From positions 1 through 49,775 of the IMG/VR virus record IMGVR_UViG_3300025133_000168: 49,775 nt of DNA; one strand, 5' to 3'. The translations under genes were made by a program, and so were the position numbers. The DNA comes from a virus. Positions 22,726-31,087 of the stretch are shown here, in pieces. Position 1 is the stretch's first letter. Each line of letters opens with the position of its first letter. A model generated the notes under the pieces. It was given only the letters and a program-made list of their open reading frames with translations, was not told where the DNA came from and ran no database searches.

Positions 22726-23600
22726 TGGACATCGCACAACTAACCGACAAACTACGAACCGAGCAGGAGGGATTAGACATATTCCTCGCTTCTGAGAGGC
22801 GCGTCCTAGTCTTGCATGAAATATCAAGGATGTTCTATAATCAGGGCTCAGCCGAAGCCCCTCAGGATACGCCGGCTCAGATACTCCGCCGCAAAATCAA
22901 ACGCTCAAAAAACCCCCAGATCAAGAAACTACTGGACTGGGCACAGTTACATGGAACCACCGGACACAGAGACGCCCTTAGCAGGTTCACGGAGCACCAC
23001 AGACTGCTTAGCCCGTTAGCATTCCTGACCCGCTCTTCGAGCGGCCGGTTATTGATGGACACGATGGGCAACAATCCGAGCATCGCTAATGGAGTTCTTG
23101 TGCGAATCCTTCACGCCTCCCGTAGCTTAGGGGAGGCCGCCGGGTTTTCCACAGATCTGATGACTGCACACCCCATAGAAACATACTTGGCCAAACGTGA
23201 TGACCTCATTGCGCGAATCCAGAAAACGGGTAGCTTCATGCAGTTAATTCAGAAACAGGAAAGGCTACTGCAACGCATCGGTACGACCACAGACATGGTG
23301 CTCAACGACCCCGTGGCCTCCCTCATCAGAGCGGAGGACGTTGAGATGTTTAAATCTCTCTGGGGAGCCCACGTCGAAGCACTGGCAAAAAACACGAGTA
23401 CCGTTAGATTCACAGCCCCGCCAATCCTGACGTATATGCTGTACGAGATCCTCTTCATGTACTGCGATTCGAATCTCTCAGGCATGGGAGCCGACGAAAG
23501 TCTATACCGACGGATAAAGGAAGTACACCCCCTGAAGGACGTAGTGCGCGAGATCCACGCCTCTGCAATTAAAGGCACGCAATCAGCGTTCTTCAGATAA
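22725..23600 (+). CDS. 291-residue helical protein of the Ub-like cluster
   Basis: MDIAQLTDKLRTEQEGLDIF and so on. It is all-helical, rich in Arg/Leu, without recognisable catalytic motifs; Cys is scarce (one, near residue 245, MYCDSN). It is translationally coupled to the E2-like gene by TAATG and separated from the E1 gene by a GGGCCCC/GGGGCTC hairpin. Its fixed position between E2-like and E1 suggests a partner or substrate adaptor. No family recognised. Confidence 0.6.
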   Translation: MDIAQLTDKLRTEQEGLDIFLASERRVLVLHEISRMFYNQGSAEAPQDTPAQILRRKIKRSKNPQIKKLLDWAQLHGTTGHRDALSRFTEHHRLLSPLAFLTRSSSGRLLMDTMGNNPSIANGVLVRILHASRSLGEAAGFSTDLMTAHPIETYLAKRDDLIARIQKTGSFMQLIQKQERLLQRIGTTTDMVLNDPVASLIRAEDVEMFKSLWGAHVEALAKNTSTVRFTAPPILTYMLYEILFMYCDSNLSGMGADESLYRRIKEVHPLKDVVREIHASAIKGTQSAFFR

Positions 23601-23606
23601 ACAGTA

Positions 23607-23632
23607 CCGGGCCCCACAACGGGGCTCGGGTT
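23607..23632 (+). terminator. G/C hairpin between E2-like and E1 cistrons
   Basis: ACCGGGCCCC-acaac-GGGGCTCGGGT can form a strong interrupted stem followed by TATTC only. It is more likely an mRNA-processing or partial-termination element than a full terminator. Confidence 0.45.
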
Positions 23633-23663
23633 ATTCATAAACTAAAAAACTAAAGGAAAAACC

Positions 23664-24365
23664 ATGAGACTATATATTATCGGGGCAGGCGGAACCGCGT
23701 CCTATCTGTTGCCTGTACTCATCCGCACGCTCACCCGGAACTGCGGAATTGAAGAAGTCGTTATCATCGACCGTGATGAGATCGAGGAAAAGAATGTTGA
23801 ACGTCAGAACTACGCCTTTGAAGATGTCGGTAAGAGCAAAGCTCAGATCATCGCCGACAGCCTGAAGGAATTTACACAAATTCCCATCAATGCAATCAAT
23901 GAGTGGTATACGGAAGACTTCGCGCTGTTCCCGAACAGCTTTATCGTGTCGTGCACCGACAACCACCCGGCTCGTCTGGCGTTGCTCAACAGTTGCGATG
24001 TGTATAACTGTAAAGCGGTCATTTGCGGTAACGAAACTTTTTCTGCGGATGCGTACTATTATGAACCGTCATTCCAAAACACTAAAAAAGATCCTCGTAT
24101 TCGGTACCCGGAAATCGTGACAGACAAACAGGATGACCCAACCCGGCCTCCGTGTAACGATGCAGATGCCATCGAAGAAAACCCGCAACTCGCGGCGGCT
24201 AACTTTATGTCTGCCAACCTAGGGATGCACCTCATTCAGCTCTGGCTGTTTGAATTGCATCAATTCGACCTCAAAAAGGACAAAGAATACCTGCCGCTTG
24301 AACTCTCGTCAGCGCTTACAGGAATTAAAGTCCTCAAACATCAGGATTTAAAGGAGCAACAATGA
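23664..24365 (+). CDS. ThiF/MoeB/E1-like adenylating enzyme
   Basis: A 233-residue Rossmann enzyme. GAGGTAS (7-13) is the ATP-binding glycine loop. D36-R37-D38 in VVIIDRDEIEEKN binds ribose/Mg, followed by N44, R47 and Q48 and by K59 in GKSKA. CTDN (97-100) holds the usual Asp. These residues are those ThiF, MoeB and PRTRC-type ThiF proteins use to adenylate the C-terminus of a Ub-like partner. C164 in RPPCNDAD is a candidate thioester cysteine. The chain lacks the C-terminal zinc CxxC pairs of MoeB. AAAGGAAAAACC precedes the ATG. The stop overlaps the next start (ATGA). Confidence 0.85.
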   Translation: MRLYIIGAGGTASYLLPVLIRTLTRNCGIEEVVIIDRDEIEEKNVERQNYAFEDVGKSKAQIIADSLKEFTQIPINAINEWYTEDFALFPNSFIVSCTDNHPARLALLNSCDVYNCKAVICGNETFSADAYYYEPSFQNTKKDPRIRYPEIVTDKQDDPTRPPCNDADAIEENPQLAAANFMSANLGMHLIQLWLFELHQFDLKKDKEYLPLELSSALTGIKVLKHQDLKEQQ

Positions 24366-25423
24366 CTACCACTGAAGGACCAAAAACGGGTTATGAAAAG
24401 TATAAAAACGATCCGTTCGTGAAATTCCTTTTAAAATACTTCGACAATAACTCGAAGGTGAGTATCCCGGGCATCTGGCAACGTTTCATCTCGCAGAGTA
24501 CGCCGGAGTCCGACATAAACCTCTTGTTAGCCCAACTTCAAAACTGGGGTATCGAAAACCCGACGATCGACGTCAACCTCCGGGGAAACGAGCTGTTACA
24601 GGCAATTCTCGACTCACGCCTCGCCCCGATCTTCACAAAAGCAACTGAGCTTGCGGAAAAGAACGGTCTGAAGTGGCCTGAAGCGCTTGAACTCGCCCTG
24701 TCAGCTAAAGGGCACATCCCATCCAAAGCTACGCGAGATATGATCGGAACCGCGAGCATGCATGTCAACGGCGATTTAATCTACACAGAAACAGGTACGG
24801 TCAGATACGAAGTCGTTAGACGCATCCCGGATGTTTCAATGTTGGTCCCGCCGAGTTGGATCTTACGATACTGCGGCCCGGAAGTATCTGACAACGACAT
24901 GGTAACCGCGTTTACCAACGCCCACCATCGGGGGTTTGCCCCAATGGAGCATTTGAGAGCTGGAGGATTCAGCTTGCGGGAGTGTTGGAAAAAGATATTC
25001 CGCAAGACGCCCACGTCACGTTGGGACCGAGACAAGATGACATCAAGTATGGAAGGCATATTCCCAAAACAAATTCAGATATCCCGTTGGGATGATGAAC
25101 CGCCCGCCACTATGCACTTGCTTGAATGTCGACGCTCAGCCATGAAAACTGACGAAGACGTGGACCGCCGAGCAATCCACATGGACTGGCGACGTGATTC
25201 CCGGAATCGTGACCGCATGACGAACATACGCTTTCCAGTCTGCAACAACGTTGATGGCCAGAGAGTCCCTGAAAGTAAACTGGTGTATCGAGGGTACCCC
25301 CGGGTGGCTATAGCCGATCAAGACGAAGACTGGGTGAGTCTCATAACAGCCCTCAGAAATGCGTATGACACGTTAGCCCAAGCATCAAACTATGACGACG
25401 CCCGTAAACAGGCGTTGAGATAA
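24362..25423 (+). CDS. 353-residue protein of the Ub-like cluster, unknown
   Basis: MTTTEGPKTGYEKYKNDPFV and so on. The first 140 residues are helical. The rest is mixed alpha/beta and aromatic-rich (SMLVPPSWILRYCGPEV, HMDWRRDSRNRDRMTNIRF) with several conserved-looking Trp and Cys. It shares ATGA with the E1 gene, so the two are translated together, as expected of a complex. No known domain seen. A hairpin GCCCCC-GCAA-GGGGGC (25428-25443) follows. Confidence 0.6.
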   Translation: MTTTEGPKTGYEKYKNDPFVKFLLKYFDNNSKVSIPGIWQRFISQSTPESDINLLLAQLQNWGIENPTIDVNLRGNELLQAILDSRLAPIFTKATELAEKNGLKWPEALELALSAKGHIPSKATRDMIGTASMHVNGDLIYTETGTVRYEVVRRIPDVSMLVPPSWILRYCGPEVSDNDMVTAFTNAHHRGFAPMEHLRAGGFSLRECWKKIFRKTPTSRWDRDKMTSSMEGIFPKQIQISRWDDEPPATMHLLECRRSAMKTDEDVDRRAIHMDWRRDSRNRDRMTNIRFPVCNNVDGQRVPESKLVYRGYPRVAIADQDEDWVSLITALRNAYDTLAQASNYDDARKQALR

Positions 25424-25480
25424 TCCATGCCCCCGCAAGGGGGCTCACTTTAACAATCATTCATAAAACAAAGGAAAACC

Positions 25481-27115
25481 ATGACCACAGGCATGCAAGT
25501 ATACGACAGCAAACACTTGATAGAACAAGTCAGCCAAGGGCTGTACACCGGGGACATTAAATTAAGCCCACCCCCAATGGAATACCACCCTCAACTGCAA
25601 TGGAACGGGGCCCCTATTGACCGTGACACCTTCCGTCTTGCCCTGTCTTTTTTGAAATGGACACACGACACATTCCACTGCGAAGGGCAGGCCCGTTTCT
25701 GGTATAACCCGGAAACCTTTCAATGGAAAACAGTCGTCCTCCCGCAAGAAAAACACGGATCGGCTCACACCCGTGAAGTAGAAGAAGAAAATGACATTAA
25801 AGAATCCGTTATCACCGCCCTTTTTGAACAGGGATTCGGCGAAGCCGGTACAATCCACCACCACTCAAACATGGGGGCTTTTCAATCCGGCGGCGACCTT
25901 GCCGATGAACTCAGCCGTTCCGGTTTCCACGTCACGGTAGGAAAAATGTCAAATAAAACTGCCGATTTCCACGCGAGAGCGACGTTCAAAGGGATTAACT
26001 ATGAACAGGAAAAAGGAATGATGACCACAGGGCACTGGCTTCCGGGGTTGCGCACCGCAAATAACAAGGGTAAGCATTCACCGCTCGACCGGTCCATCGC
26101 TAACTTCTGGCTCAGCCTCGAAGACCTACCGGAGTTTCCACCGATCTGGAAAACATACGTAGTTGAAGCACCGAAACCGACGACAAACTATAAATACCAG
26201 TGGAACAACTACAGCTACAACAACCAATGGGCAAATAATGTCGGGGGGCGAGGAGCAGGTACGGGGTACTACCAAGCGCACAAATCCCCCATGGAACGGA
26301 ACAAAGAAATCCACAAGCACGACGAGCCCGTCTTCGTCGACAAAATGTACATCGTCTGGCTTCGCAAGCATACGCCGCGCTTTAGGATCAATGTACGCAT
26401 TCCAAAAGCGCAACGAGATGCGATTGCGGCAAGTAACGAGGCGTCTCTGGCCAAGCAAAACGGCATCAAAACCCCAGAGTCCCCCAACAAGGCCGCTGAA
26501 CACGGCGTACCAGATGGCGGAACGCCGATGTTCTCCGCCGCAGACATCCGTAAGATCAATAAGATGTCGGCGGGAGAGTGTACTGAGTACATCCGGGTCC
26601 TTCAGGAGGAAAATCGCGTTAACAGCGAAGGCGTTAAAGAAGAAGTTGAAAACAAATTCAAGGAAGAACTAGTCGATCTGCGTACCACCTACATAGGTGA
26701 CCAGATCACCGGTGATGGCCTTGACGAAGTATTCACCAAGCTTCAACGTTTGACTACCCGAATCGTGCGCATGGTCCAACTCACAGACCTTGAAAACGAA
26801 TCGGAGGGATGCCCGTCAGGCACCGAAGCTCGCGACCTCATAGCCGTATGGATTCAAAAACTCGCGAGTATCATATACGAAATGCACGACGAGGAGTGGC
26901 TCGCACTTGCTGAAGCCTCCTGCGAGGTAGGTCTGGGTGATGAAAATCACTTCTATAATCTGATGTGCGACACTCTCGAACAGTACATGGACGAGGGGAC
27001 TGTTCAGGATGTGTACTTCCCCAATGGGGAGGTCACGGACCTGTTCAAGCGCGACGCAGAAAAAGAAGCTGAAGACATGGCGGACCTCCGCAATACCCGC
27101 ATCTCGGGGACATAA
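25481..27115 (+). CDS. JAB/JAMM (MPN) metalloprotease-isopeptidase
   Basis: A 544-residue protein with a full JAMM signature: H126-x-H128-x7-S136-x2-D139 in IHHHSNMGAFQSGGDLAD, with E68 (HCEGQARFWYNP) the likely catalytic Glu. The family cleaves Ub-like proteins from targets or trims their C-termini. Residues about 200-290 form an Asn/Tyr-rich linker (NNYSYNNQWANNVGGRG), and 350-540 form coiled-coil and acidic helices (VKEEVENKFKEELVDL, LTDLENESEGC). It is the last gene of the Ub-like group and is similar in kind to the Mov34/MPN component of PRTRC cassettes. It could process the 238-residue Ub-like protein, which lacks a free diglycine end. Specificity is inference. Confidence 0.75.
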   Translation: MTTGMQVYDSKHLIEQVSQGLYTGDIKLSPPPMEYHPQLQWNGAPIDRDTFRLALSFLKWTHDTFHCEGQARFWYNPETFQWKTVVLPQEKHGSAHTREVEEENDIKESVITALFEQGFGEAGTIHHHSNMGAFQSGGDLADELSRSGFHVTVGKMSNKTADFHARATFKGINYEQEKGMMTTGHWLPGLRTANNKGKHSPLDRSIANFWLSLEDLPEFPPIWKTYVVEAPKPTTNYKYQWNNYSYNNQWANNVGGRGAGTGYYQAHKSPMERNKEIHKHDEPVFVDKMYIVWLRKHTPRFRINVRIPKAQRDAIAASNEASLAKQNGIKTPESPNKAAEHGVPDGGTPMFSAADIRKINKMSAGECTEYIRVLQEENRVNSEGVKEEVENKFKEELVDLRTTYIGDQITGDGLDEVFTKLQRLTTRIVRMVQLTDLENESEGCPSGTEARDLIAVWIQKLASIIYEMHDEEWLALAEASCEVGLGDENHFYNLMCDTLEQYMDEGTVQDVYFPNGEVTDLFKRDAEKEAEDMADLRNTRISGT

Positions 27116-27156
27116 CCAAGTTACCGCTCGTCGGTTTCATGGTTGTTCCGACGGGC

Positions 27157-27191
27157 AAAAAAAACCCCCTCCCCTGTTAAAGGGGGAGGGG
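27157..27191 (-). terminator. Rho-independent terminator pointing left
   Basis: A perfect 9-bp stem CCCCTCCCC/GGGGAGGGG is preceded on the plus strand by eight A and followed by no T-run. Read leftward it is a stem followed by eight T, so it should stop transcription coming from the right on the minus strand, although the surrounding genes are all rightward. Confidence 0.7.
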
Positions 27192-27285
27192 AACCTATCC
27201 TCAACTCAAACCAAGGAGTCACCATTCAACCTCGGTAAAAACTCAACATATCACACCTATTTAATTAACCAAGGAGAAAAAAACC

Positions 27286-27837
27286 ATGAAACATAATCAT
27301 CCTGCCTCATGGCGGATTTTAAAAGCGAACCCGAAGCCCGAAGCTTCTCGTTCAAGTGAATATCTACTGCCTACGCCTGCCGAACAGGACCCGTACGTCA
27401 TCTCGACGTTTGCGGCGAATGCCCTGCTCCGCCATTACCACGGAAAGAATCTCGTCAAACCCACCACCGCCAAAGGCTTTGCCGAGGCATGTAAAGGGTT
27501 GATCGAGCGCGTCGGTGACTTGTCAAATCTGACCAACGTCAGCCTTGATGCGGACACCACTGTTCGTGAATGGTTAGTCGTCTATGAAAAAGCCTGCCGT
27601 GAACATGGCAAAGGTAATATGATGGACGTCAAACCAACCGATGCCACCGTAATGAAAGACAAAATAAAAGTTATCGTGAAGAAGTCGCTCGTTTACGAGT
27701 CAATTACGGTTGCCGCAATTAAAGGATTCACCCAACACCACGGGCTTACAGTCGATCCGAAGCTAGTCGCGGAACGAGCTAAAGCTGTCGCGGATGCTTA
27801 TGAGGAGTTGAACAATGCCGAAGAGATCCCGGAATAG
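27286..27837 (+). CDS. 183-residue hypothetical protein
   Basis: MKHNHPASWRILKANPKPEA and so on. A mostly helical protein with a Lys-rich middle (PTDATVMKDKIKVIVKKSL) and an acidic C-terminus. AAGGAG precedes the ATG and the 3' end overlaps the next gene by 23 bases. It is the first gene of the replication block. No family recognised. Confidence 0.6.
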   Translation: MKHNHPASWRILKANPKPEASRSSEYLLPTPAEQDPYVISTFAANALLRHYHGKNLVKPTTAKGFAEACKGLIERVGDLSNLTNVSLDADTTVREWLVVYEKACREHGKGNMMDVKPTDATVMKDKIKVIVKKSLVYESITVAAIKGFTQHHGLTVDPKLVAERAKAVADAYEELNNAEEIPE

Positions 27838-28006
27838 ACTAAAGGTGACCGACCTCGAGGACTACTTCCCGTGTAAAAAGTGCACGTACCGGGACGCAGA
27901 GGTGTTCAACGAGATATGCAAAGGCATCCGCGAGAAGAAAGGATACGACGGATGGATCAAGGGTGTCGGATGTGGGAAAAAACCTAAGGAGAAACATGAA
28001 ACATAG
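27815..28006 (+). CDS. 63-residue Cys-containing protein
   Basis: MPKRSRNRLKVTDLEDYFPC, then KKCTYRDAEVFNEICKGIRE. It has Cys at 20, 23, 35 and 53, possibly zinc-binding, and a basic N- and C-terminus. GAGGAG lies within the preceding gene. It overlaps both neighbours. Unknown function. Confidence 0.55.
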   Translation: MPKRSRNRLKVTDLEDYFPCKKCTYRDAEVFNEICKGIREKKGYDGWIKGVGCGKKPKEKHET

Positions 28007-28823
28007 CTATCAGCAGTACAAATTCAAACTACTAAAACACGCCTCAGGCCCTGACAAGAACCCGGTCCATTACGACCCGACTATCTACGGGATGCGGCTC
28101 CAAACGTTACTTAAAGAACACAACGCACAGCAGGAACAAATCCCCGGCGCGGTGCAGGCAGATGATGACGACGTACTGAACGTACTCATATTCACCAACG
28201 CTGAACACGCAATCTGGCGAGGGGAAGGAATTCACTCCTTCATCGACCCCGATACGGAAGCCGTAATCAACCGTGCGATTGAAAAGCTCGACAACAAAAC
28301 CTTAGCGCGTTACCGCCCTAAGAACCTAATCGGAGTCCTCTATCGCGCAAACAAAGACCCCATCCTGTACAACTACTCGTCGGACGACGGTAAGAGTGCC
28401 GGGATTAACATGGAGTCCCTAGGAATCTTCCGTATGGATGACCTTGGTCAAATCGAATGGGGCTCTAGAGGAAACAGGGATACATCCCCAGACGAAAGTC
28501 TCAATGAACTCCGGGACGCCATGCGATTCACGAGCGGCTGTTTCATGATGCAGGAATGTTTCCCCGACGTCTTCGTCGACGGATTGCCTGACTTCGTGAA
28601 GCACCCATCGTGGTTCAAGAAGTTAAACGCCAGAGCCATATCGGTAGACCGAGTGGAACGTGAGGTATGCCCCCACATCCGGCGTGGACACTTCAGATTG
28701 TTATCGGATGACCGCTATGTCCATAAGAAGGGACAGGTGGTCTTCGTTAAATCCTCTATGGTTAAAGGAAAAGCAAAACACACCGAACTGGAGGAACTCA
28801 ATGCCAAGTCGAAAAAGAAATAG
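27996..28823 (+). CDS. 275-residue hypothetical protein
   Basis: The start is MKHSYQQYKFKLLKHASG (AAGGAG 5 bases upstream), rather than an in-frame ATG 11 codons before it. The C-terminal part, VCPHIRRGHFRLLSDDRYVH followed by KKGQVVFVKSSMVKGKAKH, resembles a basic phage segment seen in several replication-region proteins of unknown role. The middle is acidic (QADDDDVLNVLIFT). It overlaps the next gene by 23 bases. Confidence 0.55.
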   Translation: MKHSYQQYKFKLLKHASGPDKNPVHYDPTIYGMRLQTLLKEHNAQQEQIPGAVQADDDDVLNVLIFTNAEHAIWRGEGIHSFIDPDTEAVINRAIEKLDNKTLARYRPKNLIGVLYRANKDPILYNYSSDDGKSAGINMESLGIFRMDDLGQIEWGSRGNRDTSPDESLNELRDAMRFTSGCFMMQECFPDVFVDGLPDFVKHPSWFKKLNARAISVDRVEREVCPHIRRGHFRLLSDDRYVHKKGQVVFVKSSMVKGKAKHTELEELNAKSKKK

Positions 28824-29052
28824 ATTCGCCCCGAAAACCCGTATGGAAGAGCTACTCATGCAGTTGCCTGAAGATGTTCGACATCTGGCGATTGCGAATC
28901 TCGACACCGAATGGTCTCATTACACCCCTGACCCTAGGTCCACGTCGATAGCGGTTAACCGCGCGTTCAAATGGTCTAATACCCTTGAAGGGCACGGGTT
29001 CTGGGAGAGCGTACACAAAGACCAAGAAGTCCGGGAAAGGAAGATAGCATGA
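28801..29052 (+). CDS. 83-residue hypothetical protein
   Basis: MPSRKRNRFAPKTRMEELLM, then QLPEDVRHLAIANLDTEWSH. A basic N-terminus followed by helices. GGAGG lies 7 bases before the ATG inside the previous gene, and the stop overlaps the helicase start (ATGA). It may be a helicase accessory. Unknown family. Confidence 0.6.
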   Translation: MPSRKRNRFAPKTRMEELLMQLPEDVRHLAIANLDTEWSHYTPDPRSTSIAVNRAFKWSNTLEGHGFWESVHKDQEVRERKIA

Positions 29053-30380
29053 AAGCATCCCCCTATAACTGGCAGAAAAAGCATATCGAGCACTTGGTAG
29101 AGTGTCTTAACAACCACTCTTATGTGCTCGATGCGTCGGACACCGGAACGGGGAAAACCTACACGGCGCTCTTCGTGTGCAAGGAGTTCGGCATCAAGCC
29201 GTTCGTCGTTGCACCGAAGATCGTCCACTCCGCGTGGCGTCAAGCCGCGTCGGAGGTAGGGATTGAACTGTCGGATGTTAATAACATTGAAAAAATCAAA
29301 GGGAAACACCATGACGCATTACACAGGAACCCGAACACGGGGACGAAGAAACACCCGATTGCGAACTGGAAGTGGAACCTCCCGCCCGGAACTCTCGTTA
29401 TATGGGATGAGGTACACGGGGCCGGGGGACAAGATACTCAGAACGCCCGCGCCCTATACGCTCTACGTCAAGCGCAACTTCCGTGCCTCGCTATGTCGGC
29501 AACGGTGGCAGATGACCCAATGCGTCTCAAGTCGCTGGGCTATCTTCTCGGCCTACACGAGTACACCAACTATCGGGCGTGGTGCATCCGTCACGGTTGC
29601 GTCCGCAATCCGTTCGCTGGTGGCTATGGACTCATGTTCTCAAAGAGTTCATTCGTTACAGAGAAATCGATGGCCCGTATCCACGGGCAGATATTCCCCG
29701 AAATGGGCGGACGTCTCCGTATCGACGACATCGAAGACTTCCCCGAGTGCCAGACAATCGCGGAGGCGTATGATCTACCTGACAAGAAGAAAGTCGAGGC
29801 AATCTACGACGAACTCGAACAAAGCCTCGTGGATGCGGATGACGATGATCCTGCGATTGTCAAACTTCTCAGAGCCCGACAGGCCGTGGAATTATTTAAG
29901 ACCCCGGTTTTCGTTGAGCTTGCGCAGGATGCGCTCGACGAAGGCAAAAGCGTTGCGATATTTGTATCATTCCGCGCATCGTTGGAAGCGTTAGAACTTC
30001 AGTTCGAAAAACTTGGTATAGATTATGCTATAGTGGCCGGAAATCAGAAAAACACTGAGCGCGAAATTGGAATTTCCGATTTTCAACTCAACCGGAAACA
30101 CGTAATTCTGATCATGATACAGGCGGGCGGACTGGGGCTCTCACTCCATGACCTTCACGGTCGACCGAGAGAGGCTTTGATCTCCCCACCCTACGCGGCG
30201 AAGGAACTCAAGCAGGCGCTTGGACGAATTCACCGCGCCGGATCGAAATCAAAAGCGATCCAGAAAATCGTGTTTGTTGCAGGCACCGTCGAAGAGGACG
30301 CGTGCAAAGCAGTCAGACGGAAATTAAATAACCTGAGTACCCTGAATGACGGGGACTTAGGAACAGGAGCAGGATTCTGA
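29049..30380 (+). CDS. SF2 (SNF2-like) DNA helicase
   Basis: A 443-residue protein with superfamily-2 motifs in order. These are Q9 region YNWQKKHIEHL, Walker A DTGTGKT (31-37), VVAPKIVHSAW (Ia), DEVH (120-123, motif II), MSATVADDP (III), FVSFRASLEALE (IV), IMIQAGGLGLSLHDL (V) and QALGRIHRAGSKSK (VI). The Q-x-x-R-I-H-R-A-G signature resembles SNF2/UvsW-type translocases. It probably remodels replication or recombination intermediates. ATGA couples it to the preceding gene, and its stop overlaps the next start. Confidence 0.85.
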   Translation: MKASPYNWQKKHIEHLVECLNNHSYVLDASDTGTGKTYTALFVCKEFGIKPFVVAPKIVHSAWRQAASEVGIELSDVNNIEKIKGKHHDALHRNPNTGTKKHPIANWKWNLPPGTLVIWDEVHGAGGQDTQNARALYALRQAQLPCLAMSATVADDPMRLKSLGYLLGLHEYTNYRAWCIRHGCVRNPFAGGYGLMFSKSSFVTEKSMARIHGQIFPEMGGRLRIDDIEDFPECQTIAEAYDLPDKKKVEAIYDELEQSLVDADDDDPAIVKLLRARQAVELFKTPVFVELAQDALDEGKSVAIFVSFRASLEALELQFEKLGIDYAIVAGNQKNTEREIGISDFQLNRKHVILIMIQAGGLGLSLHDLHGRPREALISPPYAAKELKQALGRIHRAGSKSKAIQKIVFVAGTVEEDACKAVRRKLNNLSTLNDGDLGTGAGF

Positions 30381-30592
30381 TGAAAAGACAAGGATGCGGA
30401 AGAACGCTCGGTCACGGAGAGAACTGTTGCGAAGGGAACTTATGCTCCCATTGCTCAGCTCTCTTCGGGATGAGCAACCCGTTCACGCCGAGGATTCCCT
30501 GCGGCAGGACCACCGGACACGGTGAATCCTGTCAGGAAGGGTACCTCTGCGGTAGTTGCGAACGGTTAAGCAAACTCAGAGGAGGTCTCTGA
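30380..30592 (+). CDS. Duplicated Cys-motif (double zinc-ribbon) protein
   Basis: 70 residues made of two near-identical halves: CGRTLGHGENCCEGNLCSHC (about 6-25) and CGRTTGHGESCQEGYLCGSC (about 41-60). Each half has the pattern C-G-R-T-x-G-H-G-E-x-C-x-E-G-x-L-C-x-x-C, giving four Cys and a His for metal binding. It is an internal duplication. Start overlaps the helicase stop; the next gene begins at its stop. Role unknown. Confidence 0.65.
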   Translation: MKRQGCGRTLGHGENCCEGNLCSHCSALFGMSNPFTPRIPCGRTTGHGESCQEGYLCGSCERLSKLRGGL

Positions 30593-30792
30593 TGCCTAAA
30601 AGAAACAGAAATCAAACTGTCATCACCACCGAGCATTGTCCCTTCTGTGAAAATGAGTCAGACATGACCAAGATCGTAGAGCCGTGTCAACATTGCGGCC
30701 ATGTGATCTCGGCATGCTCTCTCTGCACAACAGAAGGGCCATGCTACTCGTGTAGAGAGGGCAGTAACTTCAAGGAGAGAACAGATGAGTAA
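30592..30792 (+). CDS. 66-residue zinc-ribbon protein
   Basis: MPKRNRNQTVITTEHCPFCE, with CPFC, CQHCGH, CSLC and CYSC pairs, so eight Cys in a run of about 40 residues that could bind two zinc ions. GAGGAGG precedes the ATG. It overlaps the next gene by 8 bases. Likely a nucleic-acid or protein-binding module. Confidence 0.6.
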   Translation: MPKRNRNQTVITTEHCPFCENESDMTKIVEPCQHCGHVISACSLCTTEGPCYSCREGSNFKERTDE

Positions 30793-31087
30793 GTACGGAG
30801 AAAATCCGTTCGACAACCCTCTCGGGCATCCCGGAGGGCCGCCTGCGAACAAGACGGAGTACGAGGAACGGTGGGTCACGAACCCTAAGTCGTTCGAACC
30901 GATGTTGGTTCGGACGCCGAAGTTCAGATCCGATCGGTCGTACTACGAAGAAATGGAACGGCAAAGGATGATCGACGAGGCGGGGAGGCACGCAAACCCT
31001 CCGTACTCGGCAAAGAACATGGAGAAGGCTCCGTGTCCACCGAAGAAAGATAAACCTAATAAAATACTACTACTGGAGGACATATAA
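30785..31087 (+). CDS. 100-residue hypothetical protein
   Basis: MSKYGENPFDNPLGHPGGPP and so on. A Pro/Gly-rich start, then charged helical stretches (SDRSYYEEMERQRMIDEAGR), and a basic tail. GGAGAGAACAG precedes the ATG and the stop shares a base with the next start. No family recognised. Confidence 0.55.
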   Translation: MSKYGENPFDNPLGHPGGPPANKTEYEERWVTNPKSFEPMLVRTPKFRSDRSYYEEMERQRMIDEAGRHANPPYSAKNMEKAPCPPKKDKPNKILLLEDI

